Assembly (NCBI GenBank): GCA_950022295.1
Contig: OX465600.1
Location: forward strand, 305,608,031-305,672,030
DNA from: Bromus sterilis
Taxonomy: Eukaryota; Streptophyta; Magnoliopsida; Poales; Poaceae
Length of the DNA: 64,000 nt
Direction: 5' to 3'
Positions 1 through 10,869 of this stretch are shown here, one piece after another. How positions within the stretch are numbered: the first letter of the stretch is position 1; every line of letters begins with the position of its first letter. Under the pieces are notes generated by a model. That model was not told the origin of the DNA. It did no database searches and saw only the letters and a program-made list of their open reading frames with translations. The position numbers were made by a program, and so were the translations under genes.

Positions 1-1507
1 TTGGACCACATACATCACTATGTATTATTTCCAATAATTCACCCGCCCGTTCAGGATGACCCTTGAACGGCATCTTGGTCATTTTTCCCATTAGACAAGC
101 TTCACATGTGTCAAATGATTCAAAATCAAAGGACGGTAAAACTCCATCTCTTTGGAGTCTTTGCATGCGTTTCTTTCCGATGTGGCCAAGCCGACAGTGC
201 CACAAATAAGTGGTTGTGGTATCAACCTTCTTAAGGCGTTTAGCATTCATGTTAAAGACATCATTTTCACATTCAAGATTTAGTATGAAAAGGCCCCCAA
301 CAATGGGTGCAAATCCATAAAACATATCCTTACAATAAAGTGAACAACCATTGTTCTCAGACTTGTACGAATACCCATCGTGTACTAAACATGATCCAGA
401 GATAATGTTTCTACACAATAGTGGAACAAAATAACATTTATTTAGCTCTAAGATAAATCCTGAAGGGAGACGTAGAGGCATAATGCCGACGGCTTGAGCG
501 GCGATCCCAGCGCCGTTCCCGACGCGCATCATGACTTCATTCTTTTCTAGCTTGCGGACCTTCTGCAGTCCCTGTATCGAGTTGCAAATGTGAGCAACCG
601 ATCCGGTATCAAATACCCAAGACTTAGAATTTTCGCTAGCAAGCAAAACATCAATGACATTAACTTGTATAACAATTATACCTTTTCCGGTTTTCCCGGA
701 CTTCTTATCGGCCAGATACTTCTTGCAGTTTCTCTTCCAGTGTCCTGTGCCCTTGCAGTAGAAGCACTCAGTTTCATTCTTGGCTCCGCCCTTAGAGTTG
801 CTTTGGGAGCCGGTCTTACCGGCACCCTTGCCCTTCTTTGGCTTGCCTTTCTTTTTGAAACTGGCGGTTTTATTCACAAGCAACACTTGCTTGTGATTTT
901 TCCGCAGTCCTTCTTCCACAGTTTTCAGCATGGCGAGCACCTCTTCTGGTGTTTTCTCCATCCCACTCATGTTGTAATTCATGACAAAACCGTTGTAAGA
1001 CGGGGGGAGTGAAGAAAGCATCATGTCCATCATATGGGATGCTGGAATTGGAAATTCCAGGGTTTTAAGCCTTTCAGCATAGCCAATCATTTTGACTATG
1101 TGTTCGCCAACTGAACCGCCCTCAGCCATCTTTAAATTCATCAAGATATTCATGATATCAAAACGTTCAGACCTTGCGGTTTCCTTGTACAGAGCATCCA
1201 ATTCCCGGATCATATCACGGGGTTTATGGAATTCAAAACGTTTTTGGAGCTCTGGACTCATGCAAGCTAGCATGAGGCACTGTACTGCGTTGTGATCATC
1301 ATCCTGAGTGGCCCAGACATTTTGTTCATCTTCCGAGGCACCTGCCGCCGGTTTAGCTGGAAGAGCTTTTTCAAGCACATAGATTTTCTTAGCGCTCCTG
1401 AGGACAATCCTCAGGTTACGGACCCAGTCCGCATAGTTGTTTCCAGTCGCAGCTAACTTTTCTTTCTCTAACAATGGCCCCAAGTTGAAAGCGGTGTTGC
1501 GAGCCAT
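1..1507 (-). CDS. copia gag-pol polyprotein, N-terminal 502 codons
   Basis: The polyprotein supplies capsid, protease, integrase and reverse transcriptase for the retrotransposon. It starts at the ATG at 1507-1505 (MARNTAF) and runs to the left edge in one frame; I checked the frame at the start, at the zinc knuckle and at the window edge. Visible in order are a Ty1-type gag domain (about residues 1-210), a CCHC zinc knuckle near 725-766 (C-FYC-KGTGHW-KRN-C), a retropepsin-like site with DTGS near 600, and the pre-integrase HHCC domain with HCRLGH followed by CEAC. It ends at HSDVCGP, where the first catalytic aspartate of the integrase is expected. No stop was noticed, so this half may be intact. 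Whether the complete polyprotein is open cannot be seen. Confidence 0.9.
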   Translation of the reverse strand, partial: MARNTAFNLGPLLEKEKLAATGNNYADWVRNLRIVLRSAKKIYVLEKALPAKPAAGASEDEQNVWATQDDDHNAVQCLMLACMSPELQKRFEFHKPRDMIRELDALYKETARSERFDIMNILMNLKMAEGGSVGEHIVKMIGYAERLKTLEFPIPASHMMDMMLSSLPPSYNGFVMNYNMSGMEKTPEEVLAMLKTVEEGLRKNHKQVLLVNKTASFKKKGKPKKGKGAGKTGSQSNSKGGAKNETECFYCKGTGHWKRNCKKYLADKKSGKTGKGIIVIQVNVIDVLLASENSKSWVFDTGSVAHICNSIQGLQKVRKLEKNEVMMRVGNGAGIAAQAVGIMPLRLPSGFILELNKCYFVPLLCRNIISGSCLVHDGYSYKSENNGCSLYCKDMFYGFAPIVGGLFILNLECENDVFNMNAKRLKKVDTTTTYLWHCRLGHIGKKRMQRLQRDGVLPSFDFESFDTCEACLMGKMTKMPFKGHPERAGELLEIIHSDVCGP

Positions 1508-2874
1508 TTGATCTACAACGGTAAACACAAGTTTCACTTAGACTTTGTTCATAATGATTTTTGCACTAGTGAATAAACAATTTTATTCTAAAGTGTGCTC
1601 CCACTTAAATCAATATCTCTCAAAATTGATTATGAGTGATTCAAGATCCAAATATCAATACAACGCCATAGAATCATCATCTCATGACGAGGATTTTGAT
1701 TTGGTAGGCCAACTTGCCGATCACATCTCTATGTGACTCTTGTTCATCTTTCGATGCGTGTGTTCCGAGCTCAGGACGATCCTGCCATGAACGTCAAGAC
1801 AACCAAGTGATCCTGCTGCGAGGTCTGACCTCACCCGCCTTACATTTCTCCAATCGTTCGTACCCATGCATCCATGGCGCACCCCGAGAGTATAGATGCT
1901 GTGACGGCGCTACACTTGGGAGAACACTAACTACTTGATATTTTAAGTGAGAGATCACCCTAATAAAAAGCGACTACCGCGCAATCAAGAAGGGTGCAAC
2001 ATAAGGGATAAACATCCCATGCAATTCATAATAGCATGATATGGTATAGCCCCTTCTGACGGAGAAGTCAAGTATTTCTTCGTCTTTGGCATTTGCGTCG
2101 GAGTTCACCTTCGCGAAGATTGCCACCACCTTGTCGATGCACCAAATAATATTGCTATCTTTATAGCAAATGAATAAGTGCATTACCTAAGGTTGACACG
2201 CAGGTCATTAAAGTGACAATCATATGGCTCCAGCCATCATGCCGAATCATGACACGCAGGTCATGTTAATAAATTTACATTATATAGTCATCTCATACAT
2301 AATCGAATTAATATGAGCTTTGCTATACCACATCACATGCACATCCTGCAAAAACAAGTTAGACGCCTCTAAACCGGTTTGTGCAAAATTTTATTTTACG
2401 TGGCTTCTAAGGTTTTGACTTAAACCGCAACTACCAACGTTTTATCATCAAGTATGATTATTCAAGTCACTAGATTAACATTGCGGGGTGTATGAAGCAC
2501 GAGATAATAAAATCTCAAACCCCATACTGAACTTCGTCATACGCGTGATCCCCGTGCAGATCATATCTGCATTGCCCTTTAGTCTGCGAATTTCATCTTT
2601 CTTTTGACTATGGCGGAACCCAAAGAACTGATAGCACTTCGTTGATCAATCAGGATCGCGGATTGCCAGAACTTTGTAAAATTCCACCATGCTGTCTCGA
2701 GATCAGAAATACGCAAATTCTAGGGAAGCAACAAGAATATCGGGTAACAGATTTCATCTGCCACCCGCATAAATAATTTTCAGCAATAGATCTGATCTAC
2801 TCCAAAATTATATTATGCAATACCCATACATCTCCATGTATTCTAGATCATAACATGCATCTACGCATAGCACG
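1508..2874 (-). other. copia 5' untranslated leader
   Basis: This 1.37-kb stretch lies between the gag start and the primer-binding site. No coding potential was recognised. Leaders of this length are usual in large Triticeae copia elements and normally hold packaging and dimerisation signals, which cannot be pinpointed by eye here. Confidence 0.7.
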
Positions 2875-2886
2875 GCTCTGATACCA
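2875..2886 (-). other. primer-binding site (initiator Met tRNA)
   Basis: On the minus strand the bases read TGGTATCAGAGC, the standard plant LTR-retrotransposon site complementary to the 3' end of initiator methionine tRNA. It lies one base inside the LTR boundary at 2888, which fixes that LTR end and the element's orientation. Confidence 0.93.
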
Positions 2887-2887
2887 C

Positions 2888-4891
2888 TGTAGGGGAACGC
2901 AACAGAAAACAAAAATTTTCGGTATAGCGAGCACGCCCAGGACCACTATGGAGACGCATACAAGGTTTTGATCTGATCGTTACCGACTCGTAGCGCAGCG
3001 GGAAGTAGAGTCGATGAAGATCGTCGGTGCAGATCCCCGCAGCTAGGATTTACAACCTCCCAACCGCGAGAATGTATTCCCTCGTCTGCCCCACGAACAG
3101 CGCTCCGGGAGGCGGTCGGACAGTCCCTCGGACGATGTCACGGACAGCCCTTCGGGAGGACCCTCGAAACTCGATCTGTAACTCGGACAGCCCTTCGGGA
3201 GGACCCTCGAAACTCGATCTGTAACTCGGACAGCCCTTCGGGAGGCACACTCGAACTAAGATCGAAACAACGACCTCTCTACCAAGTTGCACACATACGG
3301 TGTCAGCTATCCAGCAGGGCTTCGCCGTCCAGAACTAGTTCCTGCCGGAACCCAGACAGCCTTTCGGCTCTACGAAACTCTTTCGTGTGAGGGAGAGAAG
3401 AAGCCAGATAATTGCATGGCATGTGATGAGAACTCAAGTGAGAGCTTGGATCAAGGATATGGGGCTGCCCTCACACCTCTATTTATAGGAAACCCAAGGG
3501 GGCTTTCTTGGCTCCCAAGTCCTTCTAGAAGGCTTTCCAAAAATATCTCAAGTAGTACTTTTTACTATTCATGACACCACTTTTTCGCGTCCGAAAAATC
3601 CGAAAATATTTTTGTGGGTCTTAGAATAATTCCAACACCCACCAAAATGATTTTCGGCGCGTTCCGAAACAATTCCAGATTAGTGATTTTCATCTGCGAA
3701 AAGCAACCTAAGCATTTCCGGCAGCTCCGGAACATTTCCGGCAGCTCCGAAATATTTCCGAAAAAAATATTTTAATCTTTTCTCCAGAAAAATTCCAGAA
3801 GTTACCAGAACAATTCTGGCACTCTCCAAAATTACCAGGTGCTCTCCGAAACCTTTTCGGCTTAGTGGTTTACCCCGAAACAACTTTTCGGTTTTCTCTC
3901 TCGGAACTTTTCCGCCGTCTCCGAAACCTTTCCGGTGACTTTATCTCAGACTCCCTGTCTAGTATTCAACAGATAGATGACCCTTAAGCGTGTGACCCTG
4001 TAGGTTCGATGAAGTATAGACATGACCGGAACACTTTCCGATCAATGATCAATAGCGGAACCGAGGACATCCATATTGATCCCTATACCCATACGAAGAA
4101 TTATTCGAGTGAACCTTTAGTTGCTGTGTGCTATTCCTGTTGCTTCGCGATATATTACAAATACCCGAGGTGAGACTTATTGGCATCCCCGTGAATCAAC
4201 AACTTGTCCACTATGCCGGTTACCTCGTTCCTGGTATTGTTCTCTTTTCTCGTTCCCGCGTTCCGGCATCCCTGTGATCAAATCACACTGTGTCTGGCCA
4301 GACGATGGTGGATACCGTAACACCGAGAGGGCCCTAAGAATATCTCTCCAACGACGGAGGAGCAAATCCCAATCTCGAGCTACCTAGTTCCTTGTCATAC
4401 TTTTCCGTGAACCCGCAAGCTGCCGTAATAGCCACCCTTTTACAGATGACGTTTAACAAAACCCCAAAGTTCACGAAGCAAGTACGAAGGAACTCGATAC
4501 TCTCATGGTCTAAGGAATTATGCAAACGCACAACTTTCTCTGTGTTATTAACCATTAACTTGTGACGAATGTATCTCATAGCATAACATCAATTCGGGTC
4601 GATTCAACACAAATGTTCTTCTAACATTGTGCCCTCAACATTGCCGGCATAGACATGCCCATGATCAGGAAAACAGGATCATCATGCAATACATGAGCCA
4701 GTCTTAGAGGCATGACTAGGAATACATTTTACTGTTTATTATACCACACGTGCACATGAGTTTCCCTCCGAGCCTCGTGGATATTGCAGACTCGAGAATC
4801 ATTGCAGTTATAGCATGGAACATAAACATTCATTACAAACTCGGAGATACAAAATAACTGTTATCACTGCCTCTAGGGCATATCTCCTACA
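2888..4891 (-). repeat. 5' LTR of the copia element, 2,004 bp
   Basis: The LTR is bounded by TGTAGG on the plus strand at 2888 and CCTACA at 4886-4891, a six-base terminal inverted repeat of the TG...CA type. It carries two and a half copies of a roughly 43-bp tandem repeat around 3135-3250 and a cluster of short TTTCCGG/CCGAAA-type motifs between 3590 and 3950. It drives transcription of the minus-strand element. ORFs inside it have no recognisable product. Confidence 0.9.
3130..3250. repeat. tandem repeat inside the copia LTR
   Basis: A roughly 43-bp unit containing cggacagcccttcgggagg is repeated about two and a half times. The copies are nearly identical, so the expansion is recent or homogenised. 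It lies within the LTR. Confidence 0.85.
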
Positions 4892-5715
4892 AAGTACCAT
4901 ACCACTTTTCTAGGAACTTTCTTCCCTCTCTTGTATCGACTAACACCGCACACCGAACATGTGATTTTATCTTCCTCCTCACCCCGATAGATCATGCAAT
5001 CATTTATGCAGACGTGGTATTTAACGTGCGGAAGATGGAGAGGGCAAAGGACTTTCTTGGCCTCAGCGATACTAGTTGGGCACGTGTTGCCCTTCGGAAG
5101 ACGATCGTGCCAGAATGCCATGTTATCATCGAAGCTTTCGTCGGTCCATTTGTGTTTTGCCTTCATCTCCATAGCCCCAAGTGTTACATTCAAGCGGGTA
5201 TCCCCGTCATTGCATCCTTCGTACAACTTCGTAACCGCATCTTTCTCGAGTTGCGCCATCTTGGCTTTCTCTCTAGCTGCACCTCTTGCGTTCAACGCCT
5301 CTTTCACAAGCAGCTCTTGAACATGAGGGTCCCGCACCCAGCTTGAATCCTCATCATGTCCGACATCTTGATCTACATGATCCGCTTAGGCATCTTCTTC
5401 ATGATCATGTACGGGATGCTCTTCGTCTTCTCGCCCTCCACTGTTTTCTGGTTTCCCTTCCTCATTTACTGGCGCCCCACCATTGACGTCCTCCTCCTCA
5501 CCAGCTTCATCACTTATCCATCGTGTGTAGCCATCCATCAAACCATTACGCTTCAGGTGTCTTTGCAATATTCCGGAATCAGGCTCGGTCACGCAATGCA
5601 GTTTGCATCTCCGACACGGACATCTTATATCCGACCTATTATTCCTTAGCATGTCGCTTGTCGCACATTGCATCCACCTAGCCACGGTGATATCGCTCAG
5701 CATCTCGTGGACCAT
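4892..5715 (-). pseudogene. CACTA TNP2-type transposase, N-terminal part
   Basis: The first part of a CACTA transposase, which binds and cuts element ends. From 5715 leftwards there is a transposase-associated domain with the pattern W...IRCPCRRCK...HL...Y-RW (about residues 14-67), then an acidic linker. A stop codon TAA at 5388-5386 is in frame with both halves. After it comes the start of the TNP2 domain, with KKVLCPLHLPHVKYHVC, a CxxC pair (ITCSVCG) and RKVVWYF. The frame is lost where the copia LTR enters at 4891. The stop plus the insertion make this copy non-functional. The start at 5715 is the first ATG before the conserved domain. Confidence 0.88.
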
Positions 5716-5883
5716 GGTCGATCACCTGCGTGCACGGAGAGAGCAACACAATTATATATCACAGTCGTCGCCGGAAAAATTCGGCATGACCTTCCCTAAT
5801 AATGCATGGGAGCATGCGGAGAGTGCGCCAGAAATTTGCCAAAACGGAAATGAATCGACATTTTGGCAAAACATTGGCCACTC

Positions 5884-5990
5884 AAGATACACATATACAT
5901 CAAACCACCATAAGCTTCACATATACATCAAACCACCACAAGCTTCACATATACATCAAACCCAAGCTTCACATATACAACAAACCCCAA
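5884..5990. repeat. short tandem repeat
   Basis: A unit of about 27 bp built on cttcacatatacatcaaacc is repeated three to four times in the 5' untranslated region of the CACTA element. No gene is seen here. Confidence 0.7.
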
Positions 5991-6235
5991 GCTAATAAAG
6001 GCAAGTATATGGGTCATAAATGGAACAAAAGAGTTTGGGAGGAGGTCCACTTACTTCAATATGAAACAAAATAGATGTAATGCCAAGTATCGATGGATAA
6101 ATGGAAGAAATGAGGTGGGAAGGAGGAGAAAACCGAATAGATCTAGGTTGAGAAGAGTGGATCTAGTTTGAGAATTGTGTGGAGTGAATGAGATGTGGTA
6201 GGTGGGGTGGAGTAGATAATAGCATCTCTAGGCAT

Positions 6236-6600
6236 TTAGTGGCGCATATATAAAGTCAGTGGTGGCGCATTGGTGAAATGCGCCACCCCTAAGCTCTTAT
6301 GGGTGGCGCATTAGAGAAATGCGCCACCCCTAAGGACCTTATGGGTGGCGCATTTACAGAAAGCGCCACCCCTAAGCTCTTAGGGGTGGCGCATTCTGTA
6401 TATGCGCCACCTATAAGGTTCTTAGGGGTGGCGCATATTGCTAGATGCACCACGTATAAGATCATCCAGGCTGGCCCACTCTTAGGGGTGGCGCACTGGA
6501 AAATAATGCGCCACCCATAAGACCTTAAGGGTGGCGCATTATTTTCCAGTGCGCCACCCCTAACAGATGGTGGCGCATGGCTTTCTATATGTGCCACTAA
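6236..6600. repeat. CACTA subterminal repeat array
   Basis: About a dozen copies of tggcgcat and its complement atgcgcca are arranged as alternating inverted pairs joined by ccctaagg-like spacers. Subterminal arrays like this are the transposase-binding region of CACTA elements. ORFs crossing the array are by-products of the repeat. Confidence 0.88.
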
Positions 6601-6635
6601 TAAGCTTTCCATGTATAGCTATTTCCCTAGTAGTG

Positions 6636-7510
6636 GCGGGGCGGCATGGTGGTGCTAGGGGTCGGCGGCGCGACCCCGGCCCAGATCTGGGCCCTTAGGG
6701 CTCCATCTGGGTCCTAGCGGGTTGGTTTAGGCATGGCTACGCCGTCTTCGGGCCGGTAAAGTGGAGGAGCGGCTTAGACTTGGAGCGGCGACGCCGACGG
6801 CATGCCTTCTGCAGCGCGACGGCAGGAGCTTTACGGGCGTGGAGGGCCCGGACAGACCTATGGGCCAACGGGTCTGATATGCTCCTGCTGTTGCGTCCGG
6901 TCGGATCCTGCTGTGTCGGTGGAGGTTGTACCCTCCCGCGTGCGGACGGTGCTGCTTCTTCGAGTCCCGTCTTTTCCTCTTTGTCGTGCATGTCTCACTT
7001 GGCGGTGCCGTGGTGAGACAACATGGGAAATTCAAGACCTTATTGGCGCAGGGTGGTGGGCGGTAGGGTGGTGTGCTTCGGAGCGCTCGGGGAGATCGGT
7101 GGGATCGGGAGAAATCCCTGTCGGCTTGGCCGACCCCGACGCGGTATCGCCTGGGGTGACGCCAAACCTTCTTGAAGGGCGTTGGGCGCCACCCTTCCCT
7201 TCTCCTTGTCGTGTACCGGGGGAAATTCGTGCAACAGTGTCGTCATCGTCGCATCCCTTCTTGAAGGTGTTGCGTGGTACCTGTGCTTCGGAGTCGGAGC
7301 TTGACGGATGTTTCGGTGGGTGCTATGGTCGCGAATCTTCTTTGTTTCTGTTGATCCGCCGTTGTTGGCATTTGTTTCTTTTATATTTTCTCTCTTTTCT
7401 TTTGGGTGTGCCTGTGCTGTTTTCGCCCCAGCATTTATCGTTGGTTGTATCGGTGATGATTGCTTTGTAATACAAAGCGGGGGAAACCCTATTTTCTCAC
7501 AAACCGTGCT
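6636..7510 (+). mobile_element. LINE-type retroposon remnant (3' part)
   Basis: A GC-rich segment ends with ttgtaatacaaagcggggga, which resembles the 3' tails of other retroposons in this window (44310-44345 and 47205-47241, both with gcgaaagcc). Its left side is cut by the CACTA insertion at 6635. Part of it (about 7046-7331) recurs at about 16934-17219 with roughly 97% identity. A 222-codon open frame crosses it, but its composition does not resemble a known protein. I treat it as non-coding. Confidence 0.55.
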
Positions 7511-7878
7511 GGACCGGGAGGTGGCAATAACACTTTTTATGTTAGTCTGGTGGTGTTCAAGGTTATTTTGCATGCCTTCTGTTAAGATGTCTGTTATGCA
7601 ATACTATAGCGTGTACCAACATCAAACTATCTATATTTGTACTTCTGTTAGCAGCATGAATAAATTAAAATATTGTAAAGCTATATGAATCACCACATGT
7701 ACAATCATCAGTTCTTAAATCCATCAAAGGTGAGATTTCTTATTGGAAAGTTCAAAAGAATTATGTTTTCCATCTTAATGACCAAAACACAAATTTGAAG
7801 TGCTTCTTCTACAGTTAGTTTTCTTGCACCAATTAAATCTTCCGTGCCATGCATCAAAGTCAAAGGTGCTTGAAAACT
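7511..7878. other. intergenic, nothing recognised
   Basis: A stretch of about 370 bp without recognised genes, repeats or terminal motifs. Confidence 0.6.
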
Positions 7879-8083
7879 GGGAGCGTTTGGATCCCTCGCT
7901 CAATTACCTCGCTGGGCAAGGCTAGCCTTGCTTTCGAAGGCTAGCAAAATCGGCTCGCTCACTCAATTGAAGAAAAAAAGCTGAAAACTGTTGGCAATGA
8001 GGTTACCTTGCCCGAAAACCAAATCCTCTGCTTCCTTGCTTGGCGAAGCTAACCAAGAGCTTGCCATAGAACCAAACGTTCCC
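7879..8083. mobile_element. small MITE
   Basis: About 205 bp bounded by gggagcgtttgg on the left and its near complement ccaaacgttccc on the right. It has no coding capacity and no convincing target duplication, so the superfamily (hAT or PIF type) is open. Confidence 0.6.
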
Positions 8084-8385
8084 GAATTGCTCATTATTTA
8101 ACTAGTGTGCCTCGTACAAGGAGTTATCGACTAGATGAACGATACTTATTATGTATCGGAGGGAGTATATGTTTTGGTACCACTGGTCTGAGTTCTCTCT
8201 CCCTAAAAAAGATGTGTCACTCATTAAAGATATTAAAATCTTGTTAATTATGGGATATTGTTTGTTCTTTAGTCAAAGACCATGACCAGTTCCCAGTTCA
8301 TAGGTCATCTTAGCTACCATTGATCAGATCTTATGAAACACTCCCCGCGAAAAAACATCTTAAAAATACACATGTGCCATATTAT
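8084..8385. other. intergenic with a Stowaway remnant
   Basis: No gene. The bases tatcggagggagta near 8154-8167 look like one surviving end of a Stowaway MITE. The rest is unremarkable AT-rich sequence. Confidence 0.45.
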
Positions 8386-10018
8386 GACAAAATAAAATAA
8401 AATAATATATTTTATTTTTTAATTAAATAAATAATATACAGTTTTAAATTGTTAGCAAATATATTGTATAGTCGGCCTGGACGAAATGGACTGGGCCCAG
8501 TCGGCCCGGCCAGAACCAACTACGCCTAGTCGTCCTAAGCGAATCCGACTGGTGGCTCACCCACCATGCAGTCGGCCTGGCTGTGGCCGACGGCCCAACC
8601 TCACACATCTTTTCCAACCTATTTTACCTCAAAAATAATATTTTACAAACACTTACACTTTATTAAAACATGATGAACAATTTTAAGACTAGAAATACAT
8701 TTTCTAAAAGAATTTACAAATTACATACGAACATATAATAACACATGTAGATTTAAAAAAAATTATATTAATATTATTAAAAAAATATAAACATTAAAAA
8801 AATGTATTATTTTATTATGTATATATGAACACTTTTCAAAATAATACAATTAAAATTCAATGCATAAGTATTAATAGAATTACAGGAATACTTATTGTAA
8901 TTACAATTATAAAAAAATTATTTAAAAAATGTAAAGAAAATTGAAAAGAATTAATATATAAAAAATAGCCAAGTGTCGCCCTATACTAAAGAATTAATAG
9001 ACAAGTGTCCCCCAAATATTATAGGTTATAAAAGGAACATTTTTTAAATTATTTGAATGCTTAATATATAAAAATTAATTTTATATTTATCAAAACAGTT
9101 TGAGATATCATAAGCCCGTTTAAATTTTTAATTCTCCGAGTGTGCTTCGACTTGATAATTTATGCATTCAAAGTAGACAATAAAGAAAGATGGTTGAACT
9201 AGTTAGCACATCGTTAGTTTTTATTTTCATTCAAATGGTAGACAATAAATAAATGTGGTAAACAGTGATAATTTACGCTTTCAAGTGTTATTTCATCTTT
9301 TCATTTTTGTTAAAAAATAAACTATATAAATTATATAATTGTAATTGCTATAAATATTCATGTAATTCTATTAATACTTATGCACTTTATTTTATTAGCA
9401 TTATTTTGGTAAGTGTTCGTATATATGTATTAAAAATAATATTTTGTAAAAATAATATTATTAATTTTAAGATAATTTTTATAAGCTTCATGTGTTAATA
9501 TATGTTCGTGTAGTATGTAATTTTTAAATTCTTTTAAGAAATGTATTTCTAGTCTTAAATTGTACATCTTGTTTTAATAAAGTTTATGTGTTTGTAAAAA
9601 TATTTTTTATTTAATTAAAAAAATTGAAAAAGATCTGTGAAAAAAAACCTTTTTTTAGGGGTTTATGAAGCTTTATTCATCAAGTCTCAACGGGATACAA
9701 GTCTGATCATGCGGAAGCAACAGCCAAACATGGCATCCCACAGATAGACCAACAAAGTACTTTGCTAATAAAGCCACTTCTACGAAACTAACATTGTTTT
9801 CAACTATAAAAGAACAAGAATTAAAAACAGGTAAACGACGATGAAAAAATAACTAATAGCCAAGCGTGCAAACCAGTTGGGCTGTCGGCCATAGCCAGGC
9901 CGACTACATGGTGGGCGAGCCACCGGTCGGTTTCGCCTAGGCTAACTGGGTTGTATCGACTCTGGCCGGGCCGACTGCCCAGTCAGTAACAAATAAAATG
10001 TATTATTTAAAAAAAATC
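8386..10018. mobile_element. non-autonomous Mutator-like foldback element
   Basis: Two long arms (about 8390-8905 and 9345-10018) are complementary to each other over several hundred bases. Both carry outer GC-rich blocks with gtcggcctggctgtggccga-like motifs. The outer ends are related to the terminal repeat of the autonomous Mutator-like element at 32293-39070 (poly-T/A run, then ataatacatttatt-like sequence and GGCCGACTGG-type blocks). The flanks ccatattat (8377-8385) and caatattac (10019-10027) agree at 7 of 9 bases, a possible decayed 9-bp target duplication. No coding sequence is seen; the 77-codon ORF inside is AT-rich noise. Confidence 0.7.
9646..9850 (-). mobile_element. LINE 3'-end fragment inserted in the foldback arm
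   Basis: About 200 bp in the right arm has no partner in the left arm. On the minus strand it ends with gatgaataaagcttcataaa followed by an A-rich tail, as expected of a 5'-truncated LINE or other retroposed 3' end. No coding sequence remains. Confidence 0.5.
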
Positions 10019-10326
10019 CAATATTACTGTCTTGATCTTCTAACAAATGCCCAGTAATAACCAGTTTTGAATGCTTACTAGTTCAGGTACATGCATGATT
10101 TTACTTACATATTATTAGTATTTGTGGCAAAAAAACGAACAGAAGAATCAAAGAGGTGTGTAATATATAGCACAAAAATTAAGCTAGTGCCTCTTGAGAG
10201 ATAGGAGAGTCTTGAAGATGCCCACGAGAACACCAACGATGGAGAGCACCGCGACGATTGCCTTGAAGTTTTTGTAGATGAACTGGTGCACCTTGATCCA
10301 CATCCACCTGTTGAGCTTGTAGGCCT

Positions 10327-10855
10327 TGTAGGAATTTCTGTCTTGCAACATTTTGTATAGCTACTACATTTTTCGGAATTAAACTTCAGTGTGGAAGTAT
10401 CATGGAAATAACAGGGAATTAATGATGTGGAATTGTACGTAAGGAAATACACTTAAGGAAGCCGATACGACTATACTGGAACACAGTGTATATGGATATG
10501 CTGGAATTATACCCGAGAACAGTATAGTGTGGAATGTCAGGTTGTCCATAGGATTGGCTCTATGGATTGTTAAAGCCTGCGAGTTTGATTTTGTATTCAA
10601 ACTCGGCGCATGACTCAGACATGCGTGTATGGGACCTAATTGATTAACAGTATTTGGACTCGGTAACCGACTGTTGATTATTGTGGTTAGTTTAACAAGT
10701 CACGAGTCCTAACTGGAAACAGATTGAAATATCTGGAACTTGGAGTCTATATAAGGTCCCACCCTCTAGCCTCAATATGCATTGTGAGCGGCACCACCGA
10801 TTAGGCAGAGGAATAGAGGGTAGCCCGTTTAGCTCCAAACCCTAAATTTCCAACA
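10327..10855 (+). repeat. left LTR of the 5.0-kb element
   Basis: 529 bp starting TGTAGGAATTTCTG and ending TTTCCAACA. It includes ctatataagg near 10747-10756, a plausible TATA box. Confidence 0.92.
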
Positions 10856-10856
10856 T

Positions 10857-10869
10857 TGGTATCATGAGC
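10857..10869 (+). other. primer-binding site
   Basis: tggtatcatgagc directly follows the left LTR after one base. It is a known variant of the initiator-Met tRNA complement used by copia elements. Confidence 0.8.

Larger units (their letters stand above)
1..4891 (-). mobile_element. Ty1/copia LTR retrotransposon, 5' part
   Basis: A minus-strand copia element enters from the left edge. Reading leftwards from 4891 there is a 2.0-kb LTR, a methionine-tRNA primer-binding site, a 1.37-kb leader and the first 502 codons of gag-pol. The rest of pol and the 3' LTR lie outside the window. The LTR start, read on the minus strand as TGTAGGAGATATGCCCTAGA, resembles the Angela/BARE/WIS group of Triticeae copia elements; this family label is an inference. 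The element sits inside the CACTA transposase gene, just after a conserved WYF stretch. The likely target duplication on this side is aagta (4892-4896); the other copy is outside the window. Confidence 0.93.
4892..6635 (-). mobile_element. CACTA (En/Spm) transposon, 5' part
   Basis: The right terminus at 6635 reads CACTACTAGGGAAATAGC on the minus strand, a typical CACTA terminal inverted repeat. Inside it is an array of subterminal motifs (6236-6600), then the start of a TNP2-type transposase gene on the minus strand. The element is cut at 4891 by the copia LTR; its remainder must lie beyond the left edge of the window. The base triplet flanking the terminus is gcg, but the partner target duplication is out of view. 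Confidence 0.9.

Noticed and set aside
5603..6074. Two frames of 130 and 90 codons on the plus strand
   Set aside because: They cross the antisense of the CACTA transposase and a short tandem repeat.
6802..7470. 222-codon open frame on the plus strand and 177-codon frame on the minus strand
   Set aside because: GC-rich retroposon sequence with a second copy at 16934 whose frame differs. No domain, and low-complexity Arg/Ser/Pro composition.
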